Assembly (NCBI GenBank): GCA_964019655.1
Contig: CAXHTR010000008.1
Span: 868,001-932,000 of the forward strand
DNA from: Perkinsela sp. pyNocScin1
Taxonomy: Eukaryota > Euglenozoa > Kinetoplastea > Prokinetoplastida > Perkinselidae
Reading direction: 5' to 3'
Length of the DNA stretch: 64,000 nt
The translations under genes and the position numbers were made by a program. Each line of letters begins with the position of its first letter. Position 1 is the stretch's first letter. The notes beneath the pieces are model-generated. The model ran no database searches. It had not been told where the DNA came from and saw only the letters and a list, made by a program, of their open reading frames with translations. Positions 1 to 8,447 of this stretch are shown here, in pieces.

Positions 1-2224
1 AGTACTGTGAGAATACAAACATGCATGCAATGGAGAGCTCATGTGGTCGACCGTTTCGGACGAGGCTGATCGTACAGTTCTGACCCCCAGCGTCGATTAT
101 TCCTTGTGCAATTATGCAACCGAACTTTGTGCAGACATCGACATGGCGATCAGCGATTTTCTTCGTCAGAGAAGTACGGAATTTTTGAACGGTCTCGTTT
201 TCTTTGGGAGACTTTTGAATGAGGACCATCGCGAGCGCGATCATGGCACCCTGGCGAACGAAGTCGCTTGCGTCTTCCGTCATTTTCCATAGCAATTTCG
301 AAATCTCCTCATCACCAGATCCGGAACCCGCAATGCCAAGTGCCATCGCAACACCGTACCGGATGTGCAGGTTGTAGCTTCCACTGAAGTCCTGGAGAAC
401 ATCGAGGGCAATTTTTGGATCCCTAAAAGTAATGAAACCGACACAGAGCATTGCTGTGCGCCTGACATCTTCCACTGTGTCTTGCACAGCCTGGACTAGG
501 AGCGTTTCCAGTGCCTGCATGTTGCCGCTTCCGGCGAACGCCAGGGCGATCGTCATGCAGCCACCCATTCTGATCCACTGATCCTTGTCTGCAAGCATTT
601 CGTTCGCCGTTGCAAGAGCAGCTGAGCCTTTTCCGTAGTTTGTCAGAGCAATGCACATGGATGCACCACGGATGATCTTCTCTTTTTGATCTTTGTCATG
701 CACAAGGCTGAGCATAGTGGCGATCAGCTCTTCGTCTGCTTTGCCAAACTTCAGCATCCCAAGCGCCACTGCACAGGCTTCTCCTGATTGCGCTTCAGAG
801 AGAAGGAGATTCGAAAGAATGAGATTGTGTGCATCTTCATCCGCTGTTTCGAAAAGAAGCAGGCCTAGCGCGAGTGCCCCGCCGTGGAATGCCTGTGGTT
901 TACTCTCTGCTGCTTGAGATGTAGTCATTATGAAATCTTTGACGAGGGAAACTGAGCCATTGATGGCAGCGGATGCTTTTCGTCCGATAGAAGCAGATGA
1001 TAACCCGAGCGCCAAAAGTGATCCGCCTTCTTGATATGGGCATGTGCTGCCTTTCTTCGGTAAGTAAGCCTTGAGAACCTCTACGAGAGAGTCAATGCTT
1101 CCTTTGTAAATGGAACCGAGGGATGCAACAGCAATAAACTTGGCCCAATGTGAGGCCTTTCCAAGCCATGGAATGTTTTTCCGTAGAAATTCGTCTATTG
1201 TGGTTCCACTGTAGATGAATGCATTCGTTGTTACAAGGGCATTGTGTAAAACAATGTTTTTTCCTTCGATATGCTTCTTTGTTCCGTTGAGAAGAGGCAA
1301 GTCAAAGGTGTTCGCTCTAAAAAGAAAATTTCCATACGTTTCCAAGTAAAACTTCCCTTCAAGGATCTTTTTCACGTTTTTTAAGCAATGAATGCCCGAA
1401 TCTAAGTTCTCCAGTCTATTATTGATGATCTCAAGAGCTTCCAGAGAAAAGTCAATGGGCATTACCTCTCGAATTTCTACTGCTATCTGCAAAGCAATAC
1501 ATTCATCGTAGCTTTTGCCGCTCGATGCAGCATCAATCATCAAGCTGGCGGCCACTTGCGGCCGCGCGAGTGACAAAGCACACCGCAGAGCTTCAGGCCA
1601 GCACTCTAAAGATGCGCGCGGCAAGCAATCAATAATTGCCTGAATAACCTTCTCGCGGAACTCTACGTCGGGTACGTAATTAAGTGCATGATTATGACAG
1701 GCAGTGATCATTTGGGCGTCCATTTTGCTTTGGCTGAGGACATTCTCGAAAAGATCAAGCCTGCGAGCTTGTAGAGCTAGTCCTGCCATATCACGTGGGG
1801 TCCGCGTCACGCATGAAACACACCAGCTTTCGAAAAGATGGTTGAAAAAGATTTCGAGGGATTCATTAGTCTTCAGATGCCTTTGAGAAATATAAGCGTC
1901 CACGATTTTGGATACAATGGAGACAGTGTATGTATCCTTGGATGCAAAATTGAATGCAGGTATAGCTTGAAGTGCATACTCCACACTCAAGTCATGTTTC
2001 TCTGTGCAGTAGTATAATTTTGATAGAGCTAAAGCCGCTAGAGACCGAGTCTGCTTGTGAAAGTCCTGTGATTCAACGATGCTTTGCAATGCTTTGATCT
2101 TATCGACCAGGAGATACCATTGTACATCCACATTTTGAGCAATCTGCTCAAGTGCGAAGTTCTGGCAGCTTTCTGGGTACCTTGTATCAATCATTTTAAA
2201 TAGTGCTTGAATCGGCTGCTTCAT
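1..2224 (-). CDS. RPN2: 26S proteasome regulatory subunit RPN2/PSMD1 (partial, 3' end beyond left edge)
   Basis: The minus-strand frame opens with ATG at 2224 (MKQPIQALFKMID) and stays open to base 1, giving 741 residues. It encodes the scaffold subunit of the 19S base, built of proteasome/cyclosome repeats. Family landmarks can be read directly: HWAKFIAVASLGSIYKG, YQEGGSLLALGL, repeated GGALALGLLLF/EACAVALGML-type helices, and near the left edge CTKFGCIIAQGIIDAGGQN, which corresponds to the conserved AKFGAILAQGILDAGG of PSMD1. The last 200 or so residues of the usual ~950 lie outside the window. No intron is seen. A TTTTAG lies about 30 bases upstream of the start on the coding strand. It is the first gene of a leftward cluster. 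RPN1 is the alternative but fits these motifs less well. Confidence 0.93.
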   Translation of the reverse strand, partial: MKQPIQALFKMIDTRYPESCQNFALEQIAQNVDVQWYLLVDKIKALQSIVESQDFHKQTRSLAALALSKLYYCTEKHDLSVEYALQAIPAFNFASKDTYTVSIVSKIVDAYISQRHLKTNESLEIFFNHLFESWCVSCVTRTPRDMAGLALQARRLDLFENVLSQSKMDAQMITACHNHALNYVPDVEFREKVIQAIIDCLPRASLECWPEALRCALSLARPQVAASLMIDAASSGKSYDECIALQIAVEIREVMPIDFSLEALEIINNRLENLDSGIHCLKNVKKILEGKFYLETYGNFLFRANTFDLPLLNGTKKHIEGKNIVLHNALVTTNAFIYSGTTIDEFLRKNIPWLGKASHWAKFIAVASLGSIYKGSIDSLVEVLKAYLPKKGSTCPYQEGGSLLALGLSSASIGRKASAAINGSVSLVKDFIMTTSQAAESKPQAFHGGALALGLLLFETADEDAHNLILSNLLLSEAQSGEACAVALGMLKFGKADEELIATMLSLVHDKDQKEKIIRGASMCIALTNYGKGSAALATANEMLADKDQWIRMGGCMTIALAFAGSGNMQALETLLVQAVQDTVEDVRRTAMLCVGFITFRDPKIALDVLQDFSGSYNLHIRYGVAMALGIAGSGSGDEEISKLLWKMTEDASDFVRQGAMIALAMVLIQKSPKENETVQKFRTSLTKKIADRHVDVCTKFGCIIAQGIIDAGGQNCTISLVRNGRPHELSIACMFVFSQY

Positions 2225-2772
2225 TGTAAGATTCTGGAAAATCCTTATTATCTCTAAAACAGAAGGAGCTTAATCATTGAAAAGTCCCAGTACATCAAGA
2301 TGCATGTACGGAACATTAAACATGCTTTCACACTTACTTTTAAATCTGAAAGCCTCCTTTGCGAGTCTTCAATGTGTGAGCAAGTAGAATTTTTAGAAGA
2401 TTTTGCACTGCTAATAAATCATGTGTTATGGTGGACATTGCAGGATTAGTCATAAATCTTCCATCGCTGCTGGTGACGAGAAAGTATTTCTAATCGAGAT
2501 TGAAATATTATAAATGATCTTATTAACCTCCGTAAATTCTTTTTCGAACATTGTCCGTAAATGTACATTAAGAGGGACTAATCGCTGTATTCGCGTTTAT
2601 CGCTATGTGATGCGCTTCAACGTGACGTGCGCATTTTTAGTCTTCCATATTAAAAGCCGTTCGCATAAATGCGAGCGGTGAATTGCACTCCTATGTTTGT
2701 CCCGTTCTCCCTTTCGAAAAATTTTGATCAACTTTACCATGTGCCTCAACATTTTTCATATTTGCTGCATCA
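2225..2772. promoter_or_regulatory. Divergent strand-switch region, probable bidirectional transcription start
   Basis: This 548-base AT-rich gap separates leftward RPN2 from rightward genes, and it is the longest gap between a divergent pair in the window. In polycistronic genomes such regions hold the Pol II start sites; that role is inferred. It contains a strong inverted repeat at 2657-2678 and one 49-codon frame on the plus strand (2300-2449, starting MHVRNIKHAF) with no recognisable homology and no clear reason to be a gene. No tRNA or other RNA gene was recognised. Confidence 0.5.
2657..2678. repeat. Inverted repeat / hairpin in the divergent region
   Basis: CCGTTCGCAT and ATGCGAGCGG are separated by AA and pair over 10 bp with one G-T wobble. 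It lies about 95 bases before the canopy-like gene. It could be a protein-binding site or an RNA hairpin; no function is shown. Confidence 0.6.
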
Positions 2773-3339
2773 ATGTTTCTCTTAAGCCTAGTTCTTGTAA
2801 ATTGCGAGGTTCTCTCTAATTACAAGCACCTCCGATGCAGCGTGTGCGAGCTTCTTAGTGAGCAAATAGATAAGCGAGTGGCTGAAGTAAACAAGAAAAC
2901 TTTTCAAACATCGCACAGACTAACAAAGGAAAACAAAATTCATAGAAATTCCATGAAGGGATCTGAGTTAGCTGCTGTAGAAGTGCTTGATGGAATCTGT
3001 CCATCACTGGGAAATTGTACCTTGAAGTACTCCAGTGTGCATGGACATAGAATCTTTTCCAATAATCAAGACCTCCCAAAAGGCCAATTTTACACTACTA
3101 AAGATAGGCAATCAATCGGATCTCTCTGGGAAACAGGCTGCAAAACTATTTGCGAAGAGCTTGTTGAGTACTATGAAGACGAACTTGTAGACTACATTAA
3201 GGGTGAGGACCTTAGCGGCCAAGGTATCTGCTATACCACGATTAACATGTGTAACACGGATGATATTTCGGATCACATCAAAGTTGAGCAAACAAGACAA
3301 AAGAACCAGTTTAACAAAGCATATAAAGATGAATTCTAG
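2773..3339 (+). CDS. Canopy/saposin-like ER-luminal protein with KDEF C-terminus
   Basis: 188 residues from ATG at 2773. A hydrophobic N-terminus (MFLLSLVLVNCEV) looks like a signal peptide. Spaced cysteines in CSVCELLSEQIDKRV near the N-terminus and in TGCKTICEELVEYYEDELV and ICYTTINMC further on match the canopy (DUF3456, saposin-like) pattern, in which disulfides hold a helical ER chaperone or co-chaperone. The protein ends in YKDEF, close to the KDEL ER-retrieval signal, so residence in the ER lumen is inferred. It is the first gene of the rightward cluster. Assignment rests on the cysteine/helix pattern and the retrieval-like tail; another small saposin-fold ER protein is possible. Confidence 0.65.
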   Translation: MFLLSLVLVNCEVLSNYKHLRCSVCELLSEQIDKRVAEVNKKTFQTSHRLTKENKIHRNSMKGSELAAVEVLDGICPSLGNCTLKYSSVHGHRIFSNNQDLPKGQFYTTKDRQSIGSLWETGCKTICEELVEYYEDELVDYIKGEDLSGQGICYTTINMCNTDDISDHIKVEQTRQKNQFNKAYKDEF

Positions 3340-3453
3340 AAAACTTAGTGGAAACCCGGTGAAAGATCACGAAGAACATGGAAAATCCATTCTGCACTTA
3401 TTGCTACTATTTCACTGCATAATTTCTATTGAGCTATGTATGTTTGATGTCTG

Positions 3454-4080
3454 ATGAGGTTTCTCCAAAGAAAAGTCAATATTACACACCAAGTAAGTAA
3501 ATTTTCTCACCAGTCCAAGATTATACGTTCCTTTCTGTCCTCTAGCAACGATGTCGGTAACCATTTTACGGTCACGAATGCCTGCGTCAATCGCATTCGA
3601 CAAATTGTCTTGAAAGGCATGCCAGATGTAGAACAAACGAGCACAAACTCATATCCTGCGAGAGCTCTGCGTGTGATTGTGACACCTGGGGGATGCCAGG
3701 GCTTCAATTACTCATTTTCTTTCGAAACAACTGATAAGATCGACCGCGAAAAAGATCTATGGATCAAGGTTGACAACGATGTTTTGATAGTTTTGCGGAA
3801 AAAAGTGTTTTCAATAATCAAAGGCTCAACCCTAGATTTCCGATCCGAGCTTCGTGGATCATATTTCACTCTACGAGATAACCCAAACAGCAACCACGCA
3901 TGCTCATGTGGGAGCAGCTTTTCCGTGAAGAAAAGCTACTTTTTTCATCTACCTTTATCTTTGCGAACCATATACCTCACTTCGTTTTGTCCTTTGAACT
4001 TTATATGCATCAGAGCTTTGGATTATGCCACAGAACGAGTACATAGAATTAGCGCAGAAAAGACATGGTCGGCGACCTGA
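3454..4080 (+). CDS. ISCA2: ISCA2-type A-type iron-sulfur cluster assembly protein (C-terminal end of frame doubtful)
   Basis: ATG at 3454. The N-terminal ~30 residues ([19 protein letters not shown]) are basic and look like a mitochondrial presequence. The A-type fold follows, with the three cluster-binding cysteines in GGCQGF (C81) and [13 protein letters not shown] (C150, C152). The family acts in mitochondrial [4Fe-4S] assembly. Homologues end at the position of CGSSFSVKK (residue 160), but here the frame has no stop there and runs 48 more residues to a TGA at 4078, overlapping NSA2 by 56 bases. The extra tail looks like translated intergenic DNA. The true 3' end may differ. A 21-base in-frame GTAAGT...CAG segment lies at 3493-3513. 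Confidence 0.85.
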   Translation: MRFLQRKVNITHQVSKFSHQSKIIRSFLSSSNDVGNHFTVTNACVNRIRQIVLKGMPDVEQTSTNSYPARALRVIVTPGGCQGFNYSFSFETTDKIDREKDLWIKVDNDVLIVLRKKVFSIIKGSTLDFRSELRGSYFTLRDNPNSNHACSCGSSFSVKKSYFFHLPLSLRTIYLTSFCPLNFICIRALDYATERVHRISAEKTWSAT

Positions 4081-4807
4081 TGCAGCAGACAGGCTGCGCA
4101 AAAAAGCAGTTCGTGACAGACATAAGGACGCATACACATTGAAGAATGTTCGTGGTCTCAAGGCGAAACTTTCTTCGGCGAAGAGGTATCGCGAGAAGGC
4201 TGAAATGAAGAAGAAGATCCGCATGCACGAAGAAAAGCAAGCGAAGAGCAGTGTTCCGAAGGATATACACAAGAATGCACTTCCGGCTTTCCTCATGGAT
4301 AGATCAGAAGTTGACAGAGGAAAGATTTTAAGCAACAGCATCAAGCAAAAGCGCAAGGAAAAGGCCGGAAAGTGGTCTGTTCCCATCGCTCAGGTAAAGT
4401 CACTAACCGAAGATGAAATGTTTCAGGTCGTAAAAAGTGGGAAGAGAGGTAAGAAGTCGTGGAAAAGGGTGATCAACAAAGTTTCATTCGTCGGGGATAC
4501 ATTCACGCGCAAGAACCCAAAGTTTGAGCGCTTTATTCGACCGATGGGACTGCGGTTCAAAAAAGCCCAAGTAACCCACCCAGAGCTCAAGACGACCTTC
4601 TCTTTGCCTATCATTGGTGTTAAGCAAAACCCACAAAGCAAGATCTACACAACGCTCGGTGTTATGACACGTGGTGCAATCATTGAAGTCAACGTAAGCG
4701 AACTCGGACTTGTCACGCCCAGTGGAAAAGTTGTATGGGGAAAATATGCGCAAGTTACGAATAATCCAGAGCTTGATGGGGTGATTAACGCTGTTTTGCT
4801 CGTGTAA
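4025..4807 (+). CDS. NSA2: Ribosome biogenesis protein NSA2
   Basis: 260 residues, the exact usual length of the family. It begins [19 protein letters not shown] and ends [35 protein letters not shown], both hallmark NSA2 segments; the eS8-like C-terminal half includes [23 protein letters not shown]2 joins the pre-60S particle in the nucleolus and is needed for 27S pre-rRNA processing. The start is fixed by the conserved MPQNEYIEL. The upstream 100 bases are pyrimidine-rich with CAG about 10 bases before the ATG. It overlaps the tail of the ISCA2 frame. Confidence 0.97.
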   Translation: MPQNEYIELAQKRHGRRPDAADRLRKKAVRDRHKDAYTLKNVRGLKAKLSSAKRYREKAEMKKKIRMHEEKQAKSSVPKDIHKNALPAFLMDRSEVDRGKILSNSIKQKRKEKAGKWSVPIAQVKSLTEDEMFQVVKSGKRGKKSWKRVINKVSFVGDTFTRKNPKFERFIRPMGLRFKKAQVTHPELKTTFSLPIIGVKQNPQSKIYTTLGVMTRGAIIEVNVSELGLVTPSGKVVWGKYAQVTNNPELDGVINAVLLV

Positions 4808-4873
4808 TGCTGTGTGGCTTGAAAGATTGGTAGCAATCTCTATAATTTGGTCCCTTTTTTTGCGCTTTTTAAC

Positions 4874-4875
4874 AG
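4874..4875 (+). promoter_or_regulatory. Putative spliced-leader acceptor AG (TLC gene)
   Basis: A run CCCTTTTTTTGCGCTTTTTAACAG ends 6 bases before the ATG at 4882. This is a pyrimidine tract plus AG of the kind used as a trans-splice acceptor in kinetoplastids. The role is inferred. Confidence 0.4.
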
Positions 4876-4881
4876 CCCAAA

Positions 4882-5628
4882 ATGCTCGCGAAAATAATCT
4901 TTCCGGTTCTTCTCTGCGCTGCCTTTCTTCTCCTGTATTGCGACATGGATACGCTCCGGATAGCAATAGGTCTTGCATCTTTTTACACACTTCTGAGCCG
5001 CTTATTCGCCAGAGTCTTCTCCAAGGAGCTGGTTTTGGGCTACCCGAAATGGTCATACTATCTTTCCATGCTACAGCAAGCCGTCATCCTCCCACCAATC
5101 GCAATGCTGCTAGTTTATGAGCACAAGGACTGTTTCAGGGAGTGGCTTTTTGCGGTTTTTGAATACCAAGGGAGATATGAGGCGAAGAGTGACATCATAA
5201 AGACGCTGAGCCTGATCTCAACTGGAAGCGCAATGCTGAAAGACTTTTGGATTTACGGCAACAGAAACGAGTTGGGGTTTATCATTCACCACATCACCAC
5301 AGTCTTTGCGTGTGGACATTGCCTCGCCATGCCGATATACCCAGGCGCAGTGTGCTTGTCTGGGATTTTTGCTGAAAGCACATCCTTTTTCTACAACTTG
5401 AACATTCTGTATCCATCAGAACTTTGCAAATACTTGCAAACCCTGTTCATCGGCTCCTCGAATATCATAGCTATGGGCGTGTGCTGGTGCATGTGGACGC
5501 AAGTTACGGAGCCCCAGTATCTCTTTTGGAAGATCGGGTTTTCGCTGGTCGTTGCTGTGTTAGTCACCCTTCGATTTTCGAGCATTGCCGCTCTGCATGC
5601 CAAGAACAGTAAGTTTTCGCTGCTTTAA
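4882..5628 (+). CDS. TLC-domain multi-spanning membrane protein
   Basis: 248 residues, mostly hydrophobic, with 6-7 predicted membrane segments beginning at MLAKIIFPVLLCAAFLLLY. The central DFWIYGNRNELGFIIHHITTVFA carries the paired histidines and surrounding pattern of TLC (TRAM-LAG1-CLN8) domains. The family includes ceramide synthases and small TMEM136/TLCD-type proteins that act on or sense membrane lipids in the ER or plasma membrane. The short length and lack of a longer Lag1p motif favour the TLCD/TMEM136 branch over ceramide synthase. Substrate unknown. A GTAAGT lies close to the stop, but the simple stop at 5626 gives a normal C-terminus. Confidence 0.7.
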   Translation: MLAKIIFPVLLCAAFLLLYCDMDTLRIAIGLASFYTLLSRLFARVFSKELVLGYPKWSYYLSMLQQAVILPPIAMLLVYEHKDCFREWLFAVFEYQGRYEAKSDIIKTLSLISTGSAMLKDFWIYGNRNELGFIIHHITTVFACGHCLAMPIYPGAVCLSGIFAESTSFFYNLNILYPSELCKYLQTLFIGSSNIIAMGVCWCMWTQVTEPQYLFWKIGFSLVVAVLVTLRFSSIAALHAKNSKFSLL

Positions 5629-5695
5629 GTCAAAAGAAAGAAAAACATTCCATTTCCATTTAACCCACGTATGCTTTTTCTGAGATCCTATAATT

Positions 5696-6385
5696 ATGCT
5701 ATGGCAGAAGGTTAGACGGTACGTTAAGAAGTCGATTCGCTTATTGAAACGAGTGGTGAGAAAAGCCGTTTCGTATAAGAATCGCTGTATTTCTTGGGCG
5801 CAGCGCCAAATGACGCTGAACATCACCGATCGAGAACCGAAGCCCCATACATGTGCCATAATGATTCACAATACGTCTATGAAGCGCAACGTCGGGGGCA
5901 TAATCCGCACTGCAGCAGCGTTCGGCGTGAATCAAATCATATTCGTCGGCAAGAAGAAGTCAATGCAAACATTTGGGGCCCATGGCTGCCAAAGGCGAAT
6001 GCACACACTGTACTTCGACCGCCTGAATGACGCCGTTTCGTACGTGCATGATTCGCTTCGTTGCTCTATCGTTGGAATTGAGATTCGGCCTGAGGCTCTC
6101 AGTCTTCGAGAGAACTCACCGCCATTCCACGGGAATACGTGCTTCCTGCTAGGAAATGAAGGGTTTGGGCTCAGTGAGCAAGATGCGAGCATTTGTGACT
6201 ACTTTGTGTACATACCCCACGCTGGGTCAGGAACTGGGTCTCTCAATGTGTCTGTGGCGTGCAGTCTTGTGCTGTACCAGTTCAAAATGGTGTACTGCAA
6301 TGCTCCTGAGGCGGCCCGTGAAGATAGCAAATATCTTGTTCAAAATAATGCGGCATGTGAGGCTCAAGATGTGTACGCAGACTAG
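5696..6385 (+). CDS. SpoU/TrmH-family RNA 2'-O-methyltransferase
   Basis: 229 residues from ATG at 5696. The three SPOUT/TrmH motifs are present in order: NVGGIIRTAAAFGV (65-78), FLLGNEGFGLS (150-160) and IPHAGSGTGSLNVSVACSL (173-191), which form the trefoil-knot SAM site and dimer interface. The very basic N-terminal 38 residues (MLWQKVRRYVKKSIRLLKR) could bind RNA or serve as a mitochondrial presequence. The enzyme would methylate a ribose in tRNA or rRNA; the target cannot be read from sequence. Closest in type to stand-alone TrmH/TrmL-like proteins. Confidence 0.87.
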   Translation: MLWQKVRRYVKKSIRLLKRVVRKAVSYKNRCISWAQRQMTLNITDREPKPHTCAIMIHNTSMKRNVGGIIRTAAAFGVNQIIFVGKKKSMQTFGAHGCQRRMHTLYFDRLNDAVSYVHDSLRCSIVGIEIRPEALSLRENSPPFHGNTCFLLGNEGFGLSEQDASICDYFVYIPHAGSGTGSLNVSVACSLVLYQFKMVYCNAPEAAREDSKYLVQNNAACEAQDVYAD

Positions 6386-6454
6386 ACATTCAGTGTATCT
6401 TTTTCTAGTGACTTTCAAACGCACCTTAAATTCTATCTTCTCTAATCCTTTTCA

Positions 6455-7012
6455 ATGGCTACAGGAGCTTTAGGTCTTGGGTCGTACCAAAGCGTGATTG
6501 CGCAAACGCACGCCAAGCCTATTGCGGCAACCTACTTCCCGCTGTCAAACTACTTCATCTACGTGATGGAAACAAACCGACGGGTGCGTGAGCGGCTTCT
6601 CGTTCGTGATAGAATCTTTGACAATCGAATGCCCGACGGTGCACTCGTGAACGGGCACTTCCGTTTAATCCCTACCAAGCGTCTCTCATGGCACTATGAT
6701 CGAGTGATGACCTCTATTCGGCGCCGTACTATCATGCAAAAGCGACTGGAGAGGCAGAAAGCCATAAATGAGCGTCTGATTCAGGAGGCTGCGACAAAGA
6801 ATTTGCCAGACCCTCGGATAAAATTCACCACACCCGACGCCGATGCGTACTTTCGGCCATTGCAGTTCTCAGGAAACCACTGGCCAAACTTCTGGCAGCA
6901 CCCGACGATGCGCCATGTGATTCCAAACCCCGAGTGGCGACGATATCCGAACCTTGGAAACATCACAAGGGTCATTGAGCCGCACAAGGCCCAAACTTTA
7001 CATTATTTGTGA
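6455..7012 (+). CDS. Uncharacterised basic protein, possibly mitochondrial
   Basis: 185 residues from ATG at 6455 (MATGALGLGSYQSVIA). Not recognised. It is rich in Arg, Tyr and Trp, with a charged helical stretch about residues 75-112 (SWHYDRVMTSIRRRTIMQKR, then more basic residues) and an aromatic, Pro-rich C-terminal half (SGNHWPNFWQHPTMRHVIPNP). It has no signal peptide or membrane segment. This makeup recalls lineage-specific mitochondrial ribosomal proteins, but that is only a guess from composition. It sits in a tightly packed same-strand series. TTTTTCTAG lies about 46 bases before the start. Confidence 0.6.
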   Translation: MATGALGLGSYQSVIAQTHAKPIAATYFPLSNYFIYVMETNRRVRERLLVRDRIFDNRMPDGALVNGHFRLIPTKRLSWHYDRVMTSIRRRTIMQKRLERQKAINERLIQEAATKNLPDPRIKFTTPDADAYFRPLQFSGNHWPNFWQHPTMRHVIPNPEWRRYPNLGNITRVIEPHKAQTLHYL

Positions 7013-7065
7013 TCGTATGAATTGCCACCGCTCGTGCTTCATGCAATGTTTGTACCGCGTTGTCA

Positions 7066-7323
7066 ATGATTTACATTCTTTCTCTAATGAGTACTTTTAT
7101 CGTAATATTATGGCTATTACTACGAATGGGTAATATCGAAGGAAATAATGAAATAGCTGATAATCCTTCTGAAGCTAATGACATAACTTTGGTTCCTTGC
7201 CCTTCGTGTGGTCGATCGTTCCGCGAGGAAAGGGTGGAAAAGCACCACCAAATTTGTGCCAAAATCCGTGAGAAGCAAAGGATTCGAGGCATTTATGACT
7301 CAAAATTGCCCCGAAAGATCTAA
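7066..7323 (+). CDS. Small membrane-anchored C2HC zinc-finger protein
   Basis: 85 residues from the first ATG at 7066. An N-terminal hydrophobic segment (MIYILSLMSTFIVILWLLL) is followed by an acidic linker and a zinc finger, PCPSCGRSFREERVEKHHQIC, with the Cys-x2-Cys...His...Cys spacing of the zf-C2HC_2 (ZC2HC1-type) family. A basic tail follows. Such fingers occur in flagellar and basal-body proteins and in other poorly known proteins, so function cannot be assigned. An anchored single finger of this size is unusual. Confidence 0.6.
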   Translation: MIYILSLMSTFIVILWLLLRMGNIEGNNEIADNPSEANDITLVPCPSCGRSFREERVEKHHQICAKIREKQRIRGIYDSKLPRKI

Positions 7324-7435
7324 GCAGTGTCAATAGCTCCCCTGATGTACATATTCGCCTTTCAGTGCTTGAATGCGATTCACAAGCTTTGTTTTCTATT
7401 ATCTTTTCGCAATTCTCTGCAACTAAGTATACAAA

Positions 7436-8251
7436 ATGTTCGCAATATCACGAGTAGCGCGTATTATCACAGCTGCCAAAGAACCAAAGTACCCGCACCA
7501 GATTGAATTTCATCGCCTGCCATGGAAGTGCCTTCCGCCAACCTCGGCACTCACCCACAAGCACACAGCGAGCAAGTATTTCCAGCTACTTCACCTTGCA
7601 AGCCGATCAGACGTGCCGCTTCTTCTCAATGACTTTCATCCGGATATCGATGAGACGCGAATAGAGTCTATTCTACCCGGAATGGTGTACATTGTGCCTG
7701 AGCTGCGAACACTCTTCGGCGCAGACCCTCTCGAATGGGGCCCCTACCAGTGGCACGGCACGAAGCTAAGCGAGGCTGACTTCATGATGCACTATGGTGC
7801 TATCAGCAGCAAGATCGCAGTAGTCGACGAGGTTTGGGAGTTCGTATCGCAAGAGCGTACAATGTTATGTACCGCGCTGTGTATGCGAGTCCCACATGGG
7901 CACTGCTGTCCTGGCTCAACACTGCACGAGGTCAGCAAGGATCAAAAAGACTTTGTTCTCTTTCACTTTTACAACCCCAATAGGCCTGCGTCGGAGCTTG
8001 TGAAGCCACTTATGCGATACTACCAGCATAAGCCGTGTATGTGCAAAGTCTCTGACTTCATCGGTATTTCTTCGAAGAAAGAGTGGGTACCAAAGGCTGT
8101 TCCACAGCGGCCAAAGGGAACAAAAGCTTCACCACAGCCAGACGGCAAAGCCCCGCCGGATACATACTGGAACGGTATTCAGGAGCGAAACGCTGCATAC
8201 CCTGGATTCTGCTTTGGAACCCGAAAGAACTGCTGGGGAATGGGTACGTAG
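7436..8251 (+). CDS. Uncharacterised protein
   Basis: 271 residues from ATG at 7436 (MFAISRVARIITAAKEP). Not recognised. The first 15 residues are amphipathic and basic and could be a mitochondrial targeting peptide. A central acidic/hydrophobic region (DIDETRIESILPGMVYIVPE) precedes a Cys/His-rich part (TMLCTALCMRVPHGHCCPGSTLHE) and a Pro/Lys-rich stretch at about 222-238. It ends FCFGTRKNCWGMGT. No membrane segments. It could be a structural mitochondrial protein; evidence is weak. Coding is supported by length, codon use and position in the directional cluster. Confidence 0.6.
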   Translation: MFAISRVARIITAAKEPKYPHQIEFHRLPWKCLPPTSALTHKHTASKYFQLLHLASRSDVPLLLNDFHPDIDETRIESILPGMVYIVPELRTLFGADPLEWGPYQWHGTKLSEADFMMHYGAISSKIAVVDEVWEFVSQERTMLCTALCMRVPHGHCCPGSTLHEVSKDQKDFVLFHFYNPNRPASELVKPLMRYYQHKPCMCKVSDFIGISSKKEWVPKAVPQRPKGTKASPQPDGKAPPDTYWNGIQERNAAYPGFCFGTRKNCWGMGT

Positions 8252-8447
8252 TGGAAAAAGGTGGTGTCTTAAGTACTCGTTTTTTATGGTCACTGCGGGA
8301 AGCATTTATCAGTGTGAACTGCCAAAAGCTATCAGGCTCATTTGCTAGCCATCTTCGATTCCCTAGTTCCTGCTGTTGTTAAGATTTTCATGAATACCGT
8401 GTACATATAGATTGAGTGTGTTACTTAAGCTTTTCCTTTACATTGAA

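Noticed and set aside
2300..2449. 49-codon plus-strand frame in the divergent gap
   Set aside because: No homology, no acceptor-like site in front, and AT-rich composition like the rest of the gap.
5609..5629. 21-base GTAAGT...AAG segment at the end of the TLC gene
   Set aside because: Removing it would add a lysine-rich tail running into the next gene; the plain stop gives a normal TLC length.
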